Part shown: piece by piece, positions 13,421-24,247 of the stretch
How positions within the stretch are numbered: the stretch's first letter is position 1
Layout of the letters: every line of letters starts with the position of its first letter
Assembly (NCBI GenBank): GCA_009792885.1
Contig: WMCF01000035.1
Coordinates: 2,341,917-2,405,916, forward strand
DNA from: Eremophila alpestris peregrina
Lineage: Eukaryota; Chordata; Aves; Passeriformes; Alaudidae
Length of the DNA stretch: 64,000 bases
Direction: 5' to 3'
Notes under the pieces: generated by a model
The model's database searches: none
Told to the model about the DNA's origin: nothing
What the model saw: only the letters and a program-made list of their open reading frames with translations
Translations under genes and position numbers: made by a program

Positions 13421-16149
13421 AAAGAGAAGGCCTCACTAGTATCAACAGCAGCCATTTTCCAGGCTTCAGATTATACTTAACCCTCTCCTAGAAGAAAGAA
13501 AAATGAGACTGTCTTGGTTTAGACAGGCAGATTGTCTGCAGACATTCAGTCCAACTGCAATTTGGGGATTATAACACTCACTTTACCCCGTTAACTACTG
13601 CTTCCTCTGTGACCTCTCCTCCCCCTGCCTTCAGTATTCAGCTTTGCCACAGCTAGCAGAAAGTCACGTTTGATGTTTTCTGAGTAAGGCCAGTGTCTGT
13701 TCTCAGCAGAGATGCCAACAGGGATGTCAAGCTTGTTTTGCCCAAAGACTGAAATACTTCAGTAGCATATAGCTGCTTCCCAGGAGCCTCTCTGAAAGGA
13801 CCACAGGGTTCACTGCACACACGTAAGTGGTTAAGCTTTCCTTATCCCTGAAAAGATCTTTCTTGTATAATTTTTTGTTATTACTTTTGAGATCTTTGAG
13901 GTCTTCTGTAGGGCAGTTTGTGCTGTTCAGTGCTGCCCCAGGCTCAACAGCAGCACTCATGTGCCCTGTTGTTGAATACATTTAACCAAACAGTGGCTGT
14001 GTGGGGCTGCCTTTCCTGCTGTGAATTCATGTGATGGTCTAATCCCAGACTACCTGCTACCTTCAGAGGACTTTCTATTTTAATAGAACCCACTCTGAGA
14101 GCAAAGGTGAAGAGTACTGCCTAAATGGCCTTCCTGTGGCAGAAGGGGCTTCCTTGGCTGCAAAACATTCTCAGGACTGAGGGACAGCTTCTATCTTAAG
14201 CCTTTCTTTTCTTTGTACCAGCAAATGACTCAACACATCCAAAATATATATGCAGCTTTAACCAAGCAATTTAATGCCTCTGAGTGTGGTGGAGGTTTTC
14301 TCCTTCCATTAACCATTGAATTTGGTAAAGTAACAGGTTATTGCTTCCTGTTTAGCTTGGTAGTCTCAAAGACAGTTGCTCTTTCTTTGTGCTTCTGAGT
14401 GATAACAGTGATCACTGCTGCTTGATTATTTGGCCACATGTGTTTTATTAGGTCCATCGTGGACATTTTGCCAGTGAGCTCCTTTTTCATATGGGGACAT
14501 GTTAACTTGTGACATAGTCAAGTCTGACAAATTTGGACCAGCCAAATAAGTGAGTAATATTTCAAGCTGTCAAAGCGGGTGAATACTGATTAACTGACAC
14601 CCTCCAAAAGCTCTCACCAATATCCGTGCTCTGGTGCAAAATGTTTACTAAGCAGAATACTTGTTAGAAAGTCCTTAGTGCTTTAACTAAGCTTTAATGA
14701 CTCTGACCCTAATGGAGGGGTTTTAATGTGCCTCTCAAGCTGTTTCTTGGTCCTCAATTTTTTATCTTTAGCAAAAGCTTCCATAGAGACTAAAAGTGCA
14801 CCTGCAAACTATGTTCTACTGGCCACTGTGATTTAACCTTCAGCCCCCTCCCATTAGCATATTTTTAAAAGGAGGCTGAGGAAGGGGGAAAAAGTTGAGG
14901 ATAGAAAACAATGACAATATCTTGGCTTTCAGTACTGGAGGCAGGTTGGGAACTAGACTATGGCTAGTAACTATTTAGCAATAGCAGATGGTGCTATATG
15001 TCATATAGTATAGAATAAAATTCTACTAAGAGGCAAGCCCAGACTTAGTCCAGAGGACCACATATTTTCTGGATACTTTGAGTGTTTGGATCCACTTTTG
15101 ATTTTACTTGATGCTAAACAGTAATAGTGACAGAAGAGAGAAAGGAGCTCGCCTGTTGTGGGCTCTGGATGTGTTTTACAAAGTGCCAGATGCCTTCAAC
15201 TTCTGCTGGAAATCACGGGAATCCAGGGCCTTGTAGTATCTGCTTCTCAAAAAGCACTTGTTTTTGTATTAGGAAAAATCATAGAAATCCTATCATTAGC
15301 ATTACTTAACGGGGGATTTTTTTTGTTTTTTCTGAGGAAGGGCTTGTGGAAAGGAGCAAGTAATGGCAGACAAAGAAGGTTCCTTTAACTGTATCATAAT
15401 GTGACAGCAGCACTATTTAATTATGCTCTTTAATTTTATTTGAGAGACTTTCTTTCCCAGCTTTAAAAATAAAAAGCAACTTGTCTTTATTTCAGATGAC
15501 TCTCTTGAGAAATTTCAAAGCAGTTGAGCCAGACTGAATTTTCTATGGTTTTTTTTTCCCTAATGTGAACTCCTGCAGCAGGAACACATTTGAGATCCAA
15601 AAGCAAGTTTTGCTCATGAGATGAGCCAAATTTATGTCTAAACTCTCCAGAAGGGCCCTGCTGCTCAAATTTTTTTCACATAAGAATTTGTAATTTTATT
15701 GGAATGCTTGCAGACTTTCCGAACAATTATTCCAAAGTTTGCTTTCTGCCCCATAAATCATGGTACATTTGTTTAATTCTATCACGGCTACTAAAAGAAC
15801 TTACTTCCCTCTTTTTTCCCTCTCGCATTTTACTGCTAATGCAATCTGTGCATGGTTAAGGTTTGTGAAGTATGATTTAATTATAGTCACTTTTTGTTTT
15901 CTTAATGACCTTGTCATTCTTTATGGTTCAGTTCCATTGCTGAGTAGTGTAAGTTTTATTATTAGAATGTAGCCCAAAGTACAGAGCAGCCAGCAGAAAG
16001 GCCATTTTTGCATATGTTAGCCAAATTAACTGAAAATCTCTTAAACTGTATGCTGAGTTTACATTGAACAGCTGAACTTTCGTATAGGGTCGGGAAGGGA
16101 TTTTAGAACCTCCTTTTCCTCCATCGTTCTGAACATGTAAAAAGTGTCC
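13421..16149. other. Non-coding sequence, nothing specific seen
   Basis: No exon, RNA gene or recognisable repeat stands out. A MIR-like phrase near 13,562 (TTTGGGGATTATAACACTCA) is possible but too short to support. Confidence 0.5.
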
Positions 16150-16416
16150 CTTGCCTCACTTCAGTGGTCGCACTGTCGCATTAACGCAAGTAATAGAAAG
16201 GTGGTTCAAACTGAATATGAGAGAATAACAAGTGCCTCCGACGGCGGAGACGGGCGGTCGCCTCGCCCCCGACAGCATTTCGAGCCTTTTGTTCGAGCAG
16301 TGCCCCGCCATCTGCGCGGGATGCTCCCGGAGATCAGGCCAGAGCAGTCAGGCTCCTGGGGGAAGGCTGCCCGCAGCGCTGTGCGAATGCGGCTTTGCTG
16401 GTGGCAGCGGCCACTG

Positions 16417-16643
16417 CGGCTCGGCTCGGCTCGGCTCGGCTCGGCTCGGCTCGGCTCGGCTCGGCTCGGCTCGGNNNNNNNNNNNNNNNNNNNNNNNNNN
16501 NNNNNNNNNNNNNNNNNNNNNNNNNNNNNNNNNNNNNNNNNNNNNNNNNNNNNNNNNNNNNNNNNNNNNNNNNNNNNNNNNNNNNNNNNCTCCGCTCGGC
16601 TCGGCTCGGCTCGGCTCGGCTCGGCCGGGCCGGGCTCGGCTCA
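16417..16643. repeat. (GGCTC)n pentanucleotide array around an assembly gap
   Basis: Near-perfect GGCTC/GCTCG units run from about 16,418 to the gap and resume at about 16,594 to 16,640, with a CGGGC variant near 16,625-16,635. The same repeat on both flanks means the gap lies inside the array, so the true array length is unknown. The frame-open (AR-LGS)n peptides it encodes are an artefact of the repeat. Confidence 0.92.
16475..16589. other. Assembly gap (115 N)
   Basis: A run of N from 16,475 to 16,589 lies inside the GC-rich pentanucleotide array. The sequence is unresolved, and the run length need not equal the missing length. Confidence 0.99.
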
Positions 16644-17426
16644 CAAAGGGCTGCTGCCCTCTAGTGCCCGCGGGCCCGCCCGCACCGCCGGGCGCGGGAT
16701 GAGCGGGGTTCTGCTGATCGAACCCGACTCCCGCTGAGTATTTACCGAGTTTTTTCTGTCTTAACTACTTTCGTCTAGACCATAGATGAGAGAATGAGAT
16801 ACATCGAGAAGTGTTTCCAAGACTTAAAGGACTGCGAGCCCATACTTCCTCTCCTCCATCTCCTTCAAGGGCATCCAGTATATCCAACCCCTAAAATTCA
16901 GCACACTGATGCTTTCTGTGCCTTTGGGTTTCTTTGATTACAGTATCTAGTGAATGACAAAATTTATGAATCTGAGTAACTGAAAAAAATCTGCTTTATT
17001 TTTTCAGCATATTTCACAACAAGTATTTAATTGTAATGTCAGCATTAATTCTCTCCATGTCAGTAACAGTGCAAAACTAGTAAAGGTGCACTGAAGAGAC
17101 AAAAGCATCTGGTTTGGATTTTTTGTTTATTTGTTTGTGTATTTTTGTTGCATGCTATTTGTTTCATTTTCGCTAGAAAGAGACATTCCAACTCCCCAAC
17201 ATATTTCTCTGATGATGGTTACAATGAGCATGGAAAGATTCCAAAGAAATCCCAAGTGTAGAACCTTAAATTGTAACAATGACACCCAGAGGAGTATGGA
17301 ACTGGTTAATGATTTAAAGTATTATGCCCTAAATGCTCCTATTTTAGCCAACAGTAGAGAATCCGTAGACAGCACATGCCCAGATCAAAGCTGATCATGT
17401 CAATGTCATTCAAGGAGGGAAGGATA

Positions 17427-17457
17427 CCCTCCTTTCCCCCTGCTCTCCCCCCTACCC
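17427..17457 (-). other. G-quadruplex-capable motif
   Basis: The minus strand has four G runs (3, 6, 5 and 3 G) separated by loops of 2, 6 and 6 bases, which fits the G3+N1-7 rule. It lies in a C-rich plus-strand tract about 700 bases downstream of the CpG island. Confidence 0.55.
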
Positions 17458-17499
17458 TTTTTTTAAACAAAGTATGACATCTGAGGAACAGTGTGTTGA

Positions 17500-17720
17500 T
17501 TGTTCCACTGCCAGGGTACGCATAATGGAAACATTAGCTCCAAGATAACTTTTAATCTGTCAGCCTAATGGCTCCTTAATGTGTAGAGGGCTTTAAATGT
17601 ATGTCAGCCAGGGCTGTATAAAGTAATATAGTTTGTGGCCTGAATGGATCGAGATGACTCCGCACCATGACACAATATGGTTTATTATTAAGTATCAGCT
17701 CATCAGCTTATTCCCACGGA
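17500..17720. promoter_or_regulatory. Candidate conserved non-coding element
   Basis: Non-repetitive sequence with CTTTTAATCTGTCAGCCTAATG-type words, GGTTTATTATTAAG and no open frame. It resembles vertebrate regulatory CNEs by texture only. Confidence 0.25.
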
Positions 17721-17993
17721 CTTGGACAAGCTTCTCAATTTTCCAGTAACAGATTATGTGAGAAAAAGCTTGCAATGCTTTTTTTTTTTTTACTTTTTCT
17801 TTCTCCCCACCCCTTCTAAATTACAAGCTTCTTCCCTAGTTGCACTGGGAGCCCTGAAGTGTATTTACAGCAGGCTGCAGTTTATCACACATCAGCTTGA
17901 CTGCTAGTTTACACTGAACATTTATGCAGCTTCCTTGGCCCAGGATGCAAACTTCACATCTTTGTATTCCTGTCACCTCCATTGCAAATTTTT

Positions 17994-18078
17994 CCAACAT
18001 CCCCTCCCTGTTGACTGCTTTGCTCCCCCCTCCCCTACTCTCACTTCCCTACATGCTCCCCCCTTTTTCCCCTTCCCA
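17994..18078. repeat. Pyrimidine-rich tract
   Basis: A long C/T-biased stretch with C4-C7 runs (CTCCCCCCTCCCCTACTCTC and neighbours). The minus strand has several GGG runs, some spaced more than 7 bases, so a G-quadruplex is possible but less clear than at 17,427. Confidence 0.7.
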
Positions 18079-19708
18079 CAAACAGGCCAGTGAGACTTGA
18101 CATGTCGCAGTACGTGTCTGTGCAGGATACTTGCAATAATTCAGTGTGTTAGTTTGCCTTCTGTGAATCCTCTCAGCTCTAGCTTAGGTGTATAATTCTA
18201 ACACCATTGCCGTAGACTGGATACAGATTTTATTTTGTGCCTTTCAGTAATTTCTTTCAGTCTGAAACACCATTTTTTGCCCCATGCTGTAGGGTGTCCA
18301 GAGGAAAATGTTATCATTTTTCGGCATCCCTGTGCAGGGAGCAGAGCAAAGAGGTAATTCATCTCCTCTGGATGGGAAGGTTACCTTCCTTGAATGTTGT
18401 TACCCTCAGAGGGAGGGGGGAGTCAGGATCAGCTGTTTGCTACTGAAGGTATGTCTTCTTTCTCCAGGAAACCTGCAATCCTTAATTCAATCCCTAATTC
18501 ACAGGCACGTCTTTTGAGAGTATTTGGGGACCACTCTGTGAGTACTGTGGCCATGTTGAAGGAATTTTGCCTTAGCCACAGCTAGCTCTGTCCCCAGCCT
18601 TCTTAAGCACAACCTCACCCCTTTATGCATCAGCTACATTTTGAGAAATTCTGCATCATTTTTGCTTACATTTAGTATTTCTAGCCTCTTAAAAATAAAT
18701 CATCTAGTTTGTAACACGAGGATAGTTAATGTTTGTGCGTTCGTTATGTAAGCACTTGTGAGTATGTTATGATAATATTTTAGGGAATTTATCTGGACTT
18801 TGTTTCTTGCTCTAATGTTTCAGATCTTTTTAAGATTGTTTTCCACAGAATTATGCTGGCACAACCAAAGGCATTCATATCTGTTGTATTTTCCTCTTTC
18901 TGTTGCTCCTTCTTCTCTGATTCAAGGAGTCAAGATCCTGTGTCTCGACTCCAGCCGGGAGCAATCTGGAAACTGTGGTTGCAACAAGCAGATTAAATGG
19001 TAGCAGCCAGCGAACCCATCACATTAGCAGGGACAGCTGCAACTCTTCTGTGCTTTTCCTGTGTCACGTTGCAGTTTGTGAGCTCAGTCCTGCCCACGCT
19101 GGCAGTGGTTTGTTTGCTGGGGCAGAGGGCAAGTCTGAGTGGATCTCTCTGGGTTGCACACTTGGCTGCTTTGGGGAGTACTTGGTGACCTAACTGATCC
19201 TCTACACCTTTTCTTGTTTTCCAAGGGATCTTCTCAGATTCCTGTATCAGAGAATTCATAGGGTGGATCATATTCAATAGAAACAATTATTCTGTTTCAC
19301 CAAAAGGAACTGAAAATAAGTTGTCAACTAGACAATGAGCTAAAGTTAGGATTTCCAGGTAGATAAATACAAAGTCAAAAATTATTTAACTCTTGTATAG
19401 AATGGTTTGGTTTTGGGTTGGGTTTTTTTGGGTTTTTTTTAAGCCAGCTTTACATATCCCTCAGATGAAAAAAATGTTAGGAGTTTTAAATTAACTTGAC
19501 TCACGGAGGTGTTTTGCCCAAATCAGTAGCATTGTAGACTTTAAATTGTTCATAGATAGGTATTTATTCACCTCTAAATGTTGTCAGTAGGGAATTACTT
19601 TCCTTTATAGGAAGTTTATATTAATATTTAAGGGAATTTCACAGCTTCTGTTCATTAATTGTAGAATATGCCCAAGTGCCTATGAAAAAAATGATAATGG
19701 TATTGATA
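18079..19708. other. Non-coding sequence, nothing specific seen
   Basis: Several overlapping frames of 60-97 codons at 18.2-19.3 kb lie on both strands and have no recognisable domain. A GT-rich run at 19,405-19,440 is low complexity. Confidence 0.5.
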
Positions 19709-19745
19709 TTTCATCCTGAAGGGTCTCAAAACAATTTACAGATTG
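19709..19745 (+). repeat. Ancient L3/CR1-like LINE tail (candidate)
   Basis: TTTCATCCTGAAGGGTCTCA followed by AAACAATTTACAGA matches the remembered amniote motif TTTCATCC-AAGGATCTCAAAGCACTTTACAAA better than the copy at 3,637. It is short and heavily diverged. Confidence 0.45.
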
Positions 19746-21359
19746 GTAGTATAACCACACTGAAATGCACCCAGCTTCTTGGTGGAACATGGCAGCTGTT
19801 TAATAGCCCATAGCAAAACTATGCAACAGCAGGTTGTGCAAAAAGAGATGAATATGGATCAAACACAAATTGGCAGTGGAGGATTTAGGTACTGTGCTCT
19901 AATTAAAGTTAGGTGAAGTGGAATTCCACTAGAATATTGAGTCTGTGTGTGGAGTACTACACTTTATCTGAGCACAGCTCCTGGTTCCAGGCCCTGTGGT
20001 TAGTCCCTGTGAAAGACAGGCAGAAGGCTGTTCACTGAAATGTACTCCCTGATGGATGCTGCAGACCAGTGTTTGACAAACAAATTTAATTGTGAATACT
20101 TTGCTGCTTTCACTTGCAGAGGGGCTTATTAAAAACATTTGATGTTAAAATGGGTGCCTGGTGGGGATGTTGGGCAGATGTGGCAATAGGTTTTAATGGG
20201 GGTGGCAAAATTTTTGGCTTGACTACTTAGTTTTAGTAATTACTTTTTAAAGAAAACTGAATGCTACTGGAGGAAGCTGCGTTGCTGGAGGCTGCCCAAG
20301 TTGGGATGACTGTGAGGTGGGTTTTTTCTAAATGTGGAGTATTAATGTACTAGGAAAAAGGCAACGAGATGCTACCCAACAACAATTCCCTTAGATCACT
20401 GTCAGCTTGAGATGAATTTTGACCTGTAACTAACTAAGGCTGTATGATCTATAGGTCTAACACTTCTCATTGCAACTTTTTTTGCCACTTCTGATATAAT
20501 TCATCTGCAAACCTTTTTTTGCTCTAGCAAAGTGTAATAGAGATCTAAAAGCAACACAGCTCTCTGCAAAACATGCCCAATTTAAAAGGAGCTAACATGA
20601 CTTGAGCTTTTTCACATGCTTTAGTATGCATATATGGATTTATTTATTTATTTGGATAATTGGGTTTTCCCTCAAGCTGAGGAAAAGCTGGTGTTGCTGA
20701 CATTACAATGTGTTTGTGAAGAAAGACTGATACCACAACAAACGCAAGCAACTGCAAGGTCATTACTTACCCAGCATAATTAGAACATCCATTCCGAAGG
20801 ATGGAAACATTTAAAAGATAAAGAGTGAATTTAAAAATGATCCTTCCCAATGCATTTTTTTCATAATTATGGTTTTAACAGCTTGTGGTGATGGTAGAAT
20901 CAGCTACTTAAGAAAAATTAGAAGCCTCATTCAGGGAAGGTGATCCCTCAAGGGACCTTGTGTTGTCATTTCTTAAGAACCTTGAGCAGAAACCTCATTC
21001 TGGATGCTGTGTATTGTTTTGATGTATAGGGGGTGTACGTAGCTTATTATGGCCAATGCTGGATATTTTAATTAAAAACACAAGAACAGCCACAGATGTA
21101 TTGTTTTCCCCTCATTCTTTCTCTTGTCTGTGTACAAAAGAACAAGTGTACTCCCAGCCCTGCAAGGAAAGAATACCATAGCTGATAGGCAGAAAAAAAG
21201 CAGTAGCTTTCCTGAATTCATGTGTGACATATCTTAGCATCAAAATTCTCATTGTGGCACACAAACATTTTGCAGTTCTCTGAGCTTTCTGTGGTTGCCA
21301 AAGAGAGGTGGGACACAAGGAGGAAAAAACAAAGCAAAACAAATAACCAAGCCAGTCAC
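19746..21359. other. Non-coding sequence, nothing specific seen
   Basis: Unique AT-rich sequence with a short (TTTA)n run at about 20,639-20,655. No exon or RNA gene is evident. Confidence 0.5.
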
Positions 21360-22460
21360 CACATTTAATTTATGAGCAAGATTATTGTTTTACAAATAAC
21401 CTTCATGATAAACAAGGTCTCATGGTAACATTTTCAACTGTGCTTTTATCAAGGCTCTCTGAGCAGCACGTGTAATATGCCTGGCAATCGAATCACAGCT
21501 GTGTGCCTGGGTAGGGAATCTCTGCGGAGACAACACTTCCTTAATTTAAACAATTGTAGGCTGCAGGATTTCAAAAATTTCAGCTGACTTTAACTGTCAC
21601 TAGCCCAAGCACCTTTATCCCCAGGCGAGCAGCAGCAGCTGGATTTCATTTCCTGCTGCCAGACTGTCCAACATCTTTGCTGAACATCCCGGGAACAGAG
21701 CGTCTTTACTTTAAGGATTTTATTCAAGGTGACAGCTCCTCACACTTTAGCGTTCAGATCACCTCAAGTAGCTGAGATATCAGTGAAAATGAGAGCACTT
21801 CTCCAGCAAACTCCAAATTTAGATTGACTGAGGTTATCCTTAGGCCTCTAGACCCAGCCTCCACGACAGCACAGGCCTGCCAGTAACTTTAAAACTACAG
21901 TGGAGTTTGTAATGATGTCTGGGGAGAAATATTCTGCCAGAGCAGTGGAGGATACTATAAGCGATAGGAAATGATGTCAGATTTAGTTAGGGCTGGAGAC
22001 AGTGTTAGAATATACTTGGCATAATATGGCACCGGTATCTCTGTCAGCATCTCTGTTTTCTGTCACCGCACACAATCCCAGGCCTGTCTGTAGCCCTGAC
22101 AGTGTCTTTTCAGATCAGGTTATTGCCAACTTGGAGACTGGCTCAGCACAGCACCATACAGCCCCCTTTGTTTGAAGTCTGCCCTTTTGTCATTAATGCA
22201 CTTGATGTCTATTTAAATCTGACGGTGAATACAGTATCTGTTTTCCTGTCAGGAGATCATTGACAATATTAATACCTCATGTCCTTGCCTCATTTTCTAA
22301 GCACTGACACCTAGCCATAGTCTCCAGCATTCATCAAACAGCACTCTCTCACCAGTATCTCTATAAACAGTCTTGCTTCCAGTCCTTAAGAAATGCAGCA
22401 GACCTCAAACAAGACTTTTATCAATGCCAGTGAAAAAGGAGTCCAAAGAATGCTGTTAAT
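21360..22460. promoter_or_regulatory. Candidate cluster of conserved non-coding elements
   Basis: About 1.1 kb with no simple repeats, no long open frame, and dense words such as CTTTATCAAGGCTC, GCACGTGTAATATG, CCTGACAGTGTC and GTCATTAATG. It reads like ancient single-copy regulatory DNA just upstream of the terminal exon at 24,168. If it is intronic it may act as an enhancer. Cross-species alignment would decide. Confidence 0.35.
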
Positions 22461-24167
22461 AAACTGCTCGTATCCTTTGCAGTAAGAGCTCTAAAATGGC
22501 CTTGTTACCAACTTGGGGTAACTACTTAGGGAAAGAAAAACTTGGTCTTCACTGTACTCTTGTTTAGGAATCCTGTTATCATTTTTTGCATGTGGACACT
22601 GTTTCACTAGTGAAATTACTGAAATTGAAATTATTGAAGAAAGCCCTATGCATGAGAGAAAAATGATCAGGCACTGCACCACATAGTCTGCATTTGTATT
22701 ATCCTGAAGAGGAACGTTTTTCACAAGAGATTTTCACAACAGGCCTATCAATTTCCCCCCCACAACCCTCATAGGAACGTGTTACCAACATGATGTCTTA
22801 GAGAGGAAGAAGAGTATGGGTTAACATTAATCTCTCAAGACCCATCCTTCCAAACCTTATGTGTCTTAACTATATCCAGACATTATACTGGAAAACAATG
22901 GACACAGAATATAAAAGCTTGCATAGTTAATTCATACTGCAGGTGGGCACAGTAACAGCTGTGTGAGTTCTGGAAATCTAAAACAATAAAGAATTTAGGA
23001 TCTGCTTCTCCCCCTTCTTTACCCTTTGTGTAAGGCAGTGCTTTTGGGCTATGTTTGCCCTTATGGAGGTGAGCTGGATACTTCAGTGACTGCTCTGGTA
23101 AGACACTCACAGCAGAGGAGACCCTTCCACCTTCTTTCTGCTCATGGGAGATGACTTTAATTTGACTATACATGTCCGAGGGCTCAAAGAACAACTCTGC
23201 TAGTAAAATGTAGCATCTTTGAGGATGTTCACAGGTGGGATGTGACTGTGAACTTAGGCTTTCACATACCACTTAGTACCACCAGAGGGGATGCTTCTGA
23301 ATAAGGTAGTGAGATTTGCAGGTATGTGTGCCTCACCCGCAGCAGTTAAGGCTTCCTCAGGCATCTTTCTGCCTGTACTCACTGTGAATAATGTGCCCTG
23401 CCTCCCAGAACCAGTGTTATAGCTAATTATTGAAAGCATCCTGCACTTGCTGATATTTAGCATAATTAAATTGTATCTTCTCCTGGGATGTCACAATGTT
23501 GTTTGGAGAGATACTTTGGAAATGTTTTTATTAAATTTTTATTTGTATATATAAAAATGATGGGTTCTGGGGAGGCCAACTGTTCTAGCCCATGTCTGTC
23601 GATGGCTTCCCATGTAGATTTCAGCCACTCACTTCAGTCCTCTGTCACTGAAAACAAGGATGGTTTAGGTGCTTGCAGTATGACTTTAGGAGAGTGTGAC
23701 AGGTTTTTCTAGGATCCAAAATGTAATTATTTGCTGTTAGGTGGGGGCTTTTTTCCCCTTTTGATTTCATTCATCAGGAAAACCTTTTAAATACATAGCA
23801 GGGAGATAGCTGAGAGCACAAAATATAACTTCAACCCAGACTTTCTGGTTTTTAGAAGCAGGAGAGAGGTACTGTGATTTAAAACCCACTGTATAATGTT
23901 TCAGTGTTATGTAGTTCTAGCTTAGAAGACACTTGTGGATATATGTTTAACAGGATAGGTCATGTAGGTATCTGAACACATTTTTCCAGTGGGTTCAAAA
24001 TTGCTGATTGAAAGGGCAATACTGAATATTTGAAATGCACAACGTTTTTTTTTTTGCAGGACAAGAGAAGACTGCTCCTTTCTCTCTTCAAATTTTCCAA
24101 GTTATGTGCTTTATTTCATATTATCCTACTTCAATTCTAACTGTAATTAATTTCCTTTCTATTGTAG
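22461..24167. other. Probable intron sequence upstream of the terminal exon
   Basis: Non-coding sequence ending in a pyrimidine-rich stretch (AATTTCCTTTCTATTGTAG) that forms the splice acceptor for the exon beginning at 24,168. No other exon is recognisable in it. The minus-strand 129-codon frame at 22.9-23.3 kb has no family resemblance. Confidence 0.45.
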
Positions 24168-24247
24168 GCATTTTGGGGAAATGCCGCTACATCTACTATG
24201 GGAAACATTCCGAGGGCAACAGATTCATCCGAGATGACCAGCTCTAA
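24168..24247 (+). CDS. Probable terminal coding exon of an unidentified vertebrate gene
   Basis: What is seen: a pyrimidine-rich acceptor ending in AG at 24,166-24,167, then 80 bases that start with the last two bases of a split codon, encode 25 residues and end in TAA. The tail contains KCRYIYYGKHSEGNRF and ends IRDDQL. The exon is richer in GC than its flanks, with mixed third-position bases as in real coding sequence, while flanking sequence is AT-rich. The peptide is hydrophilic and basic at its start, which would suit a short cytoplasmic tail or a secreted C-terminus. I do not recognise the protein, so I give no symbol. The other exons must lie upstream; I could not find them. The alternative is an unusually exon-like chance sequence. 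Confidence 0.65.

Larger units (their letters stand above)
16150..16740. promoter_or_regulatory. Isolated CpG-rich island
   Basis: Base composition changes abruptly from AT-rich to GC-rich with frequent CpG (for example CTCCGACGGCGGAGACGGGC near 16,236 and GCCCGCCCGCACCGCCGGGC near 16,674), then returns to AT-rich at about 16,740. CpG islands of this kind usually mark promoters or first exons in vertebrates. I find no convincing start-codon exon or splice donor that fixes a transcript or strand. The open frames through it are produced by the pentanucleotide repeat. It could also be a GC-rich tandem-repeat locus with no promoter role. Confidence 0.55.

Noticed and set aside
13545..13595. MIR-like phrase (TTTGGGGATTATAACACTCA)
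   Set aside because: Only about 20 bases resemble MIR, with no supporting context on either side.
16144..16737. Open frames through the CpG island encoding (AR-LGS)n-type peptides
   Set aside because: The frames are open because a 5-base repeat and an N gap contain no stops; there is no domain and the gap interrupts them.
22883..23272. 129-codon minus-strand open frame
   Set aside because: No domain or coding-like composition; it is antisense to the probable last intron.
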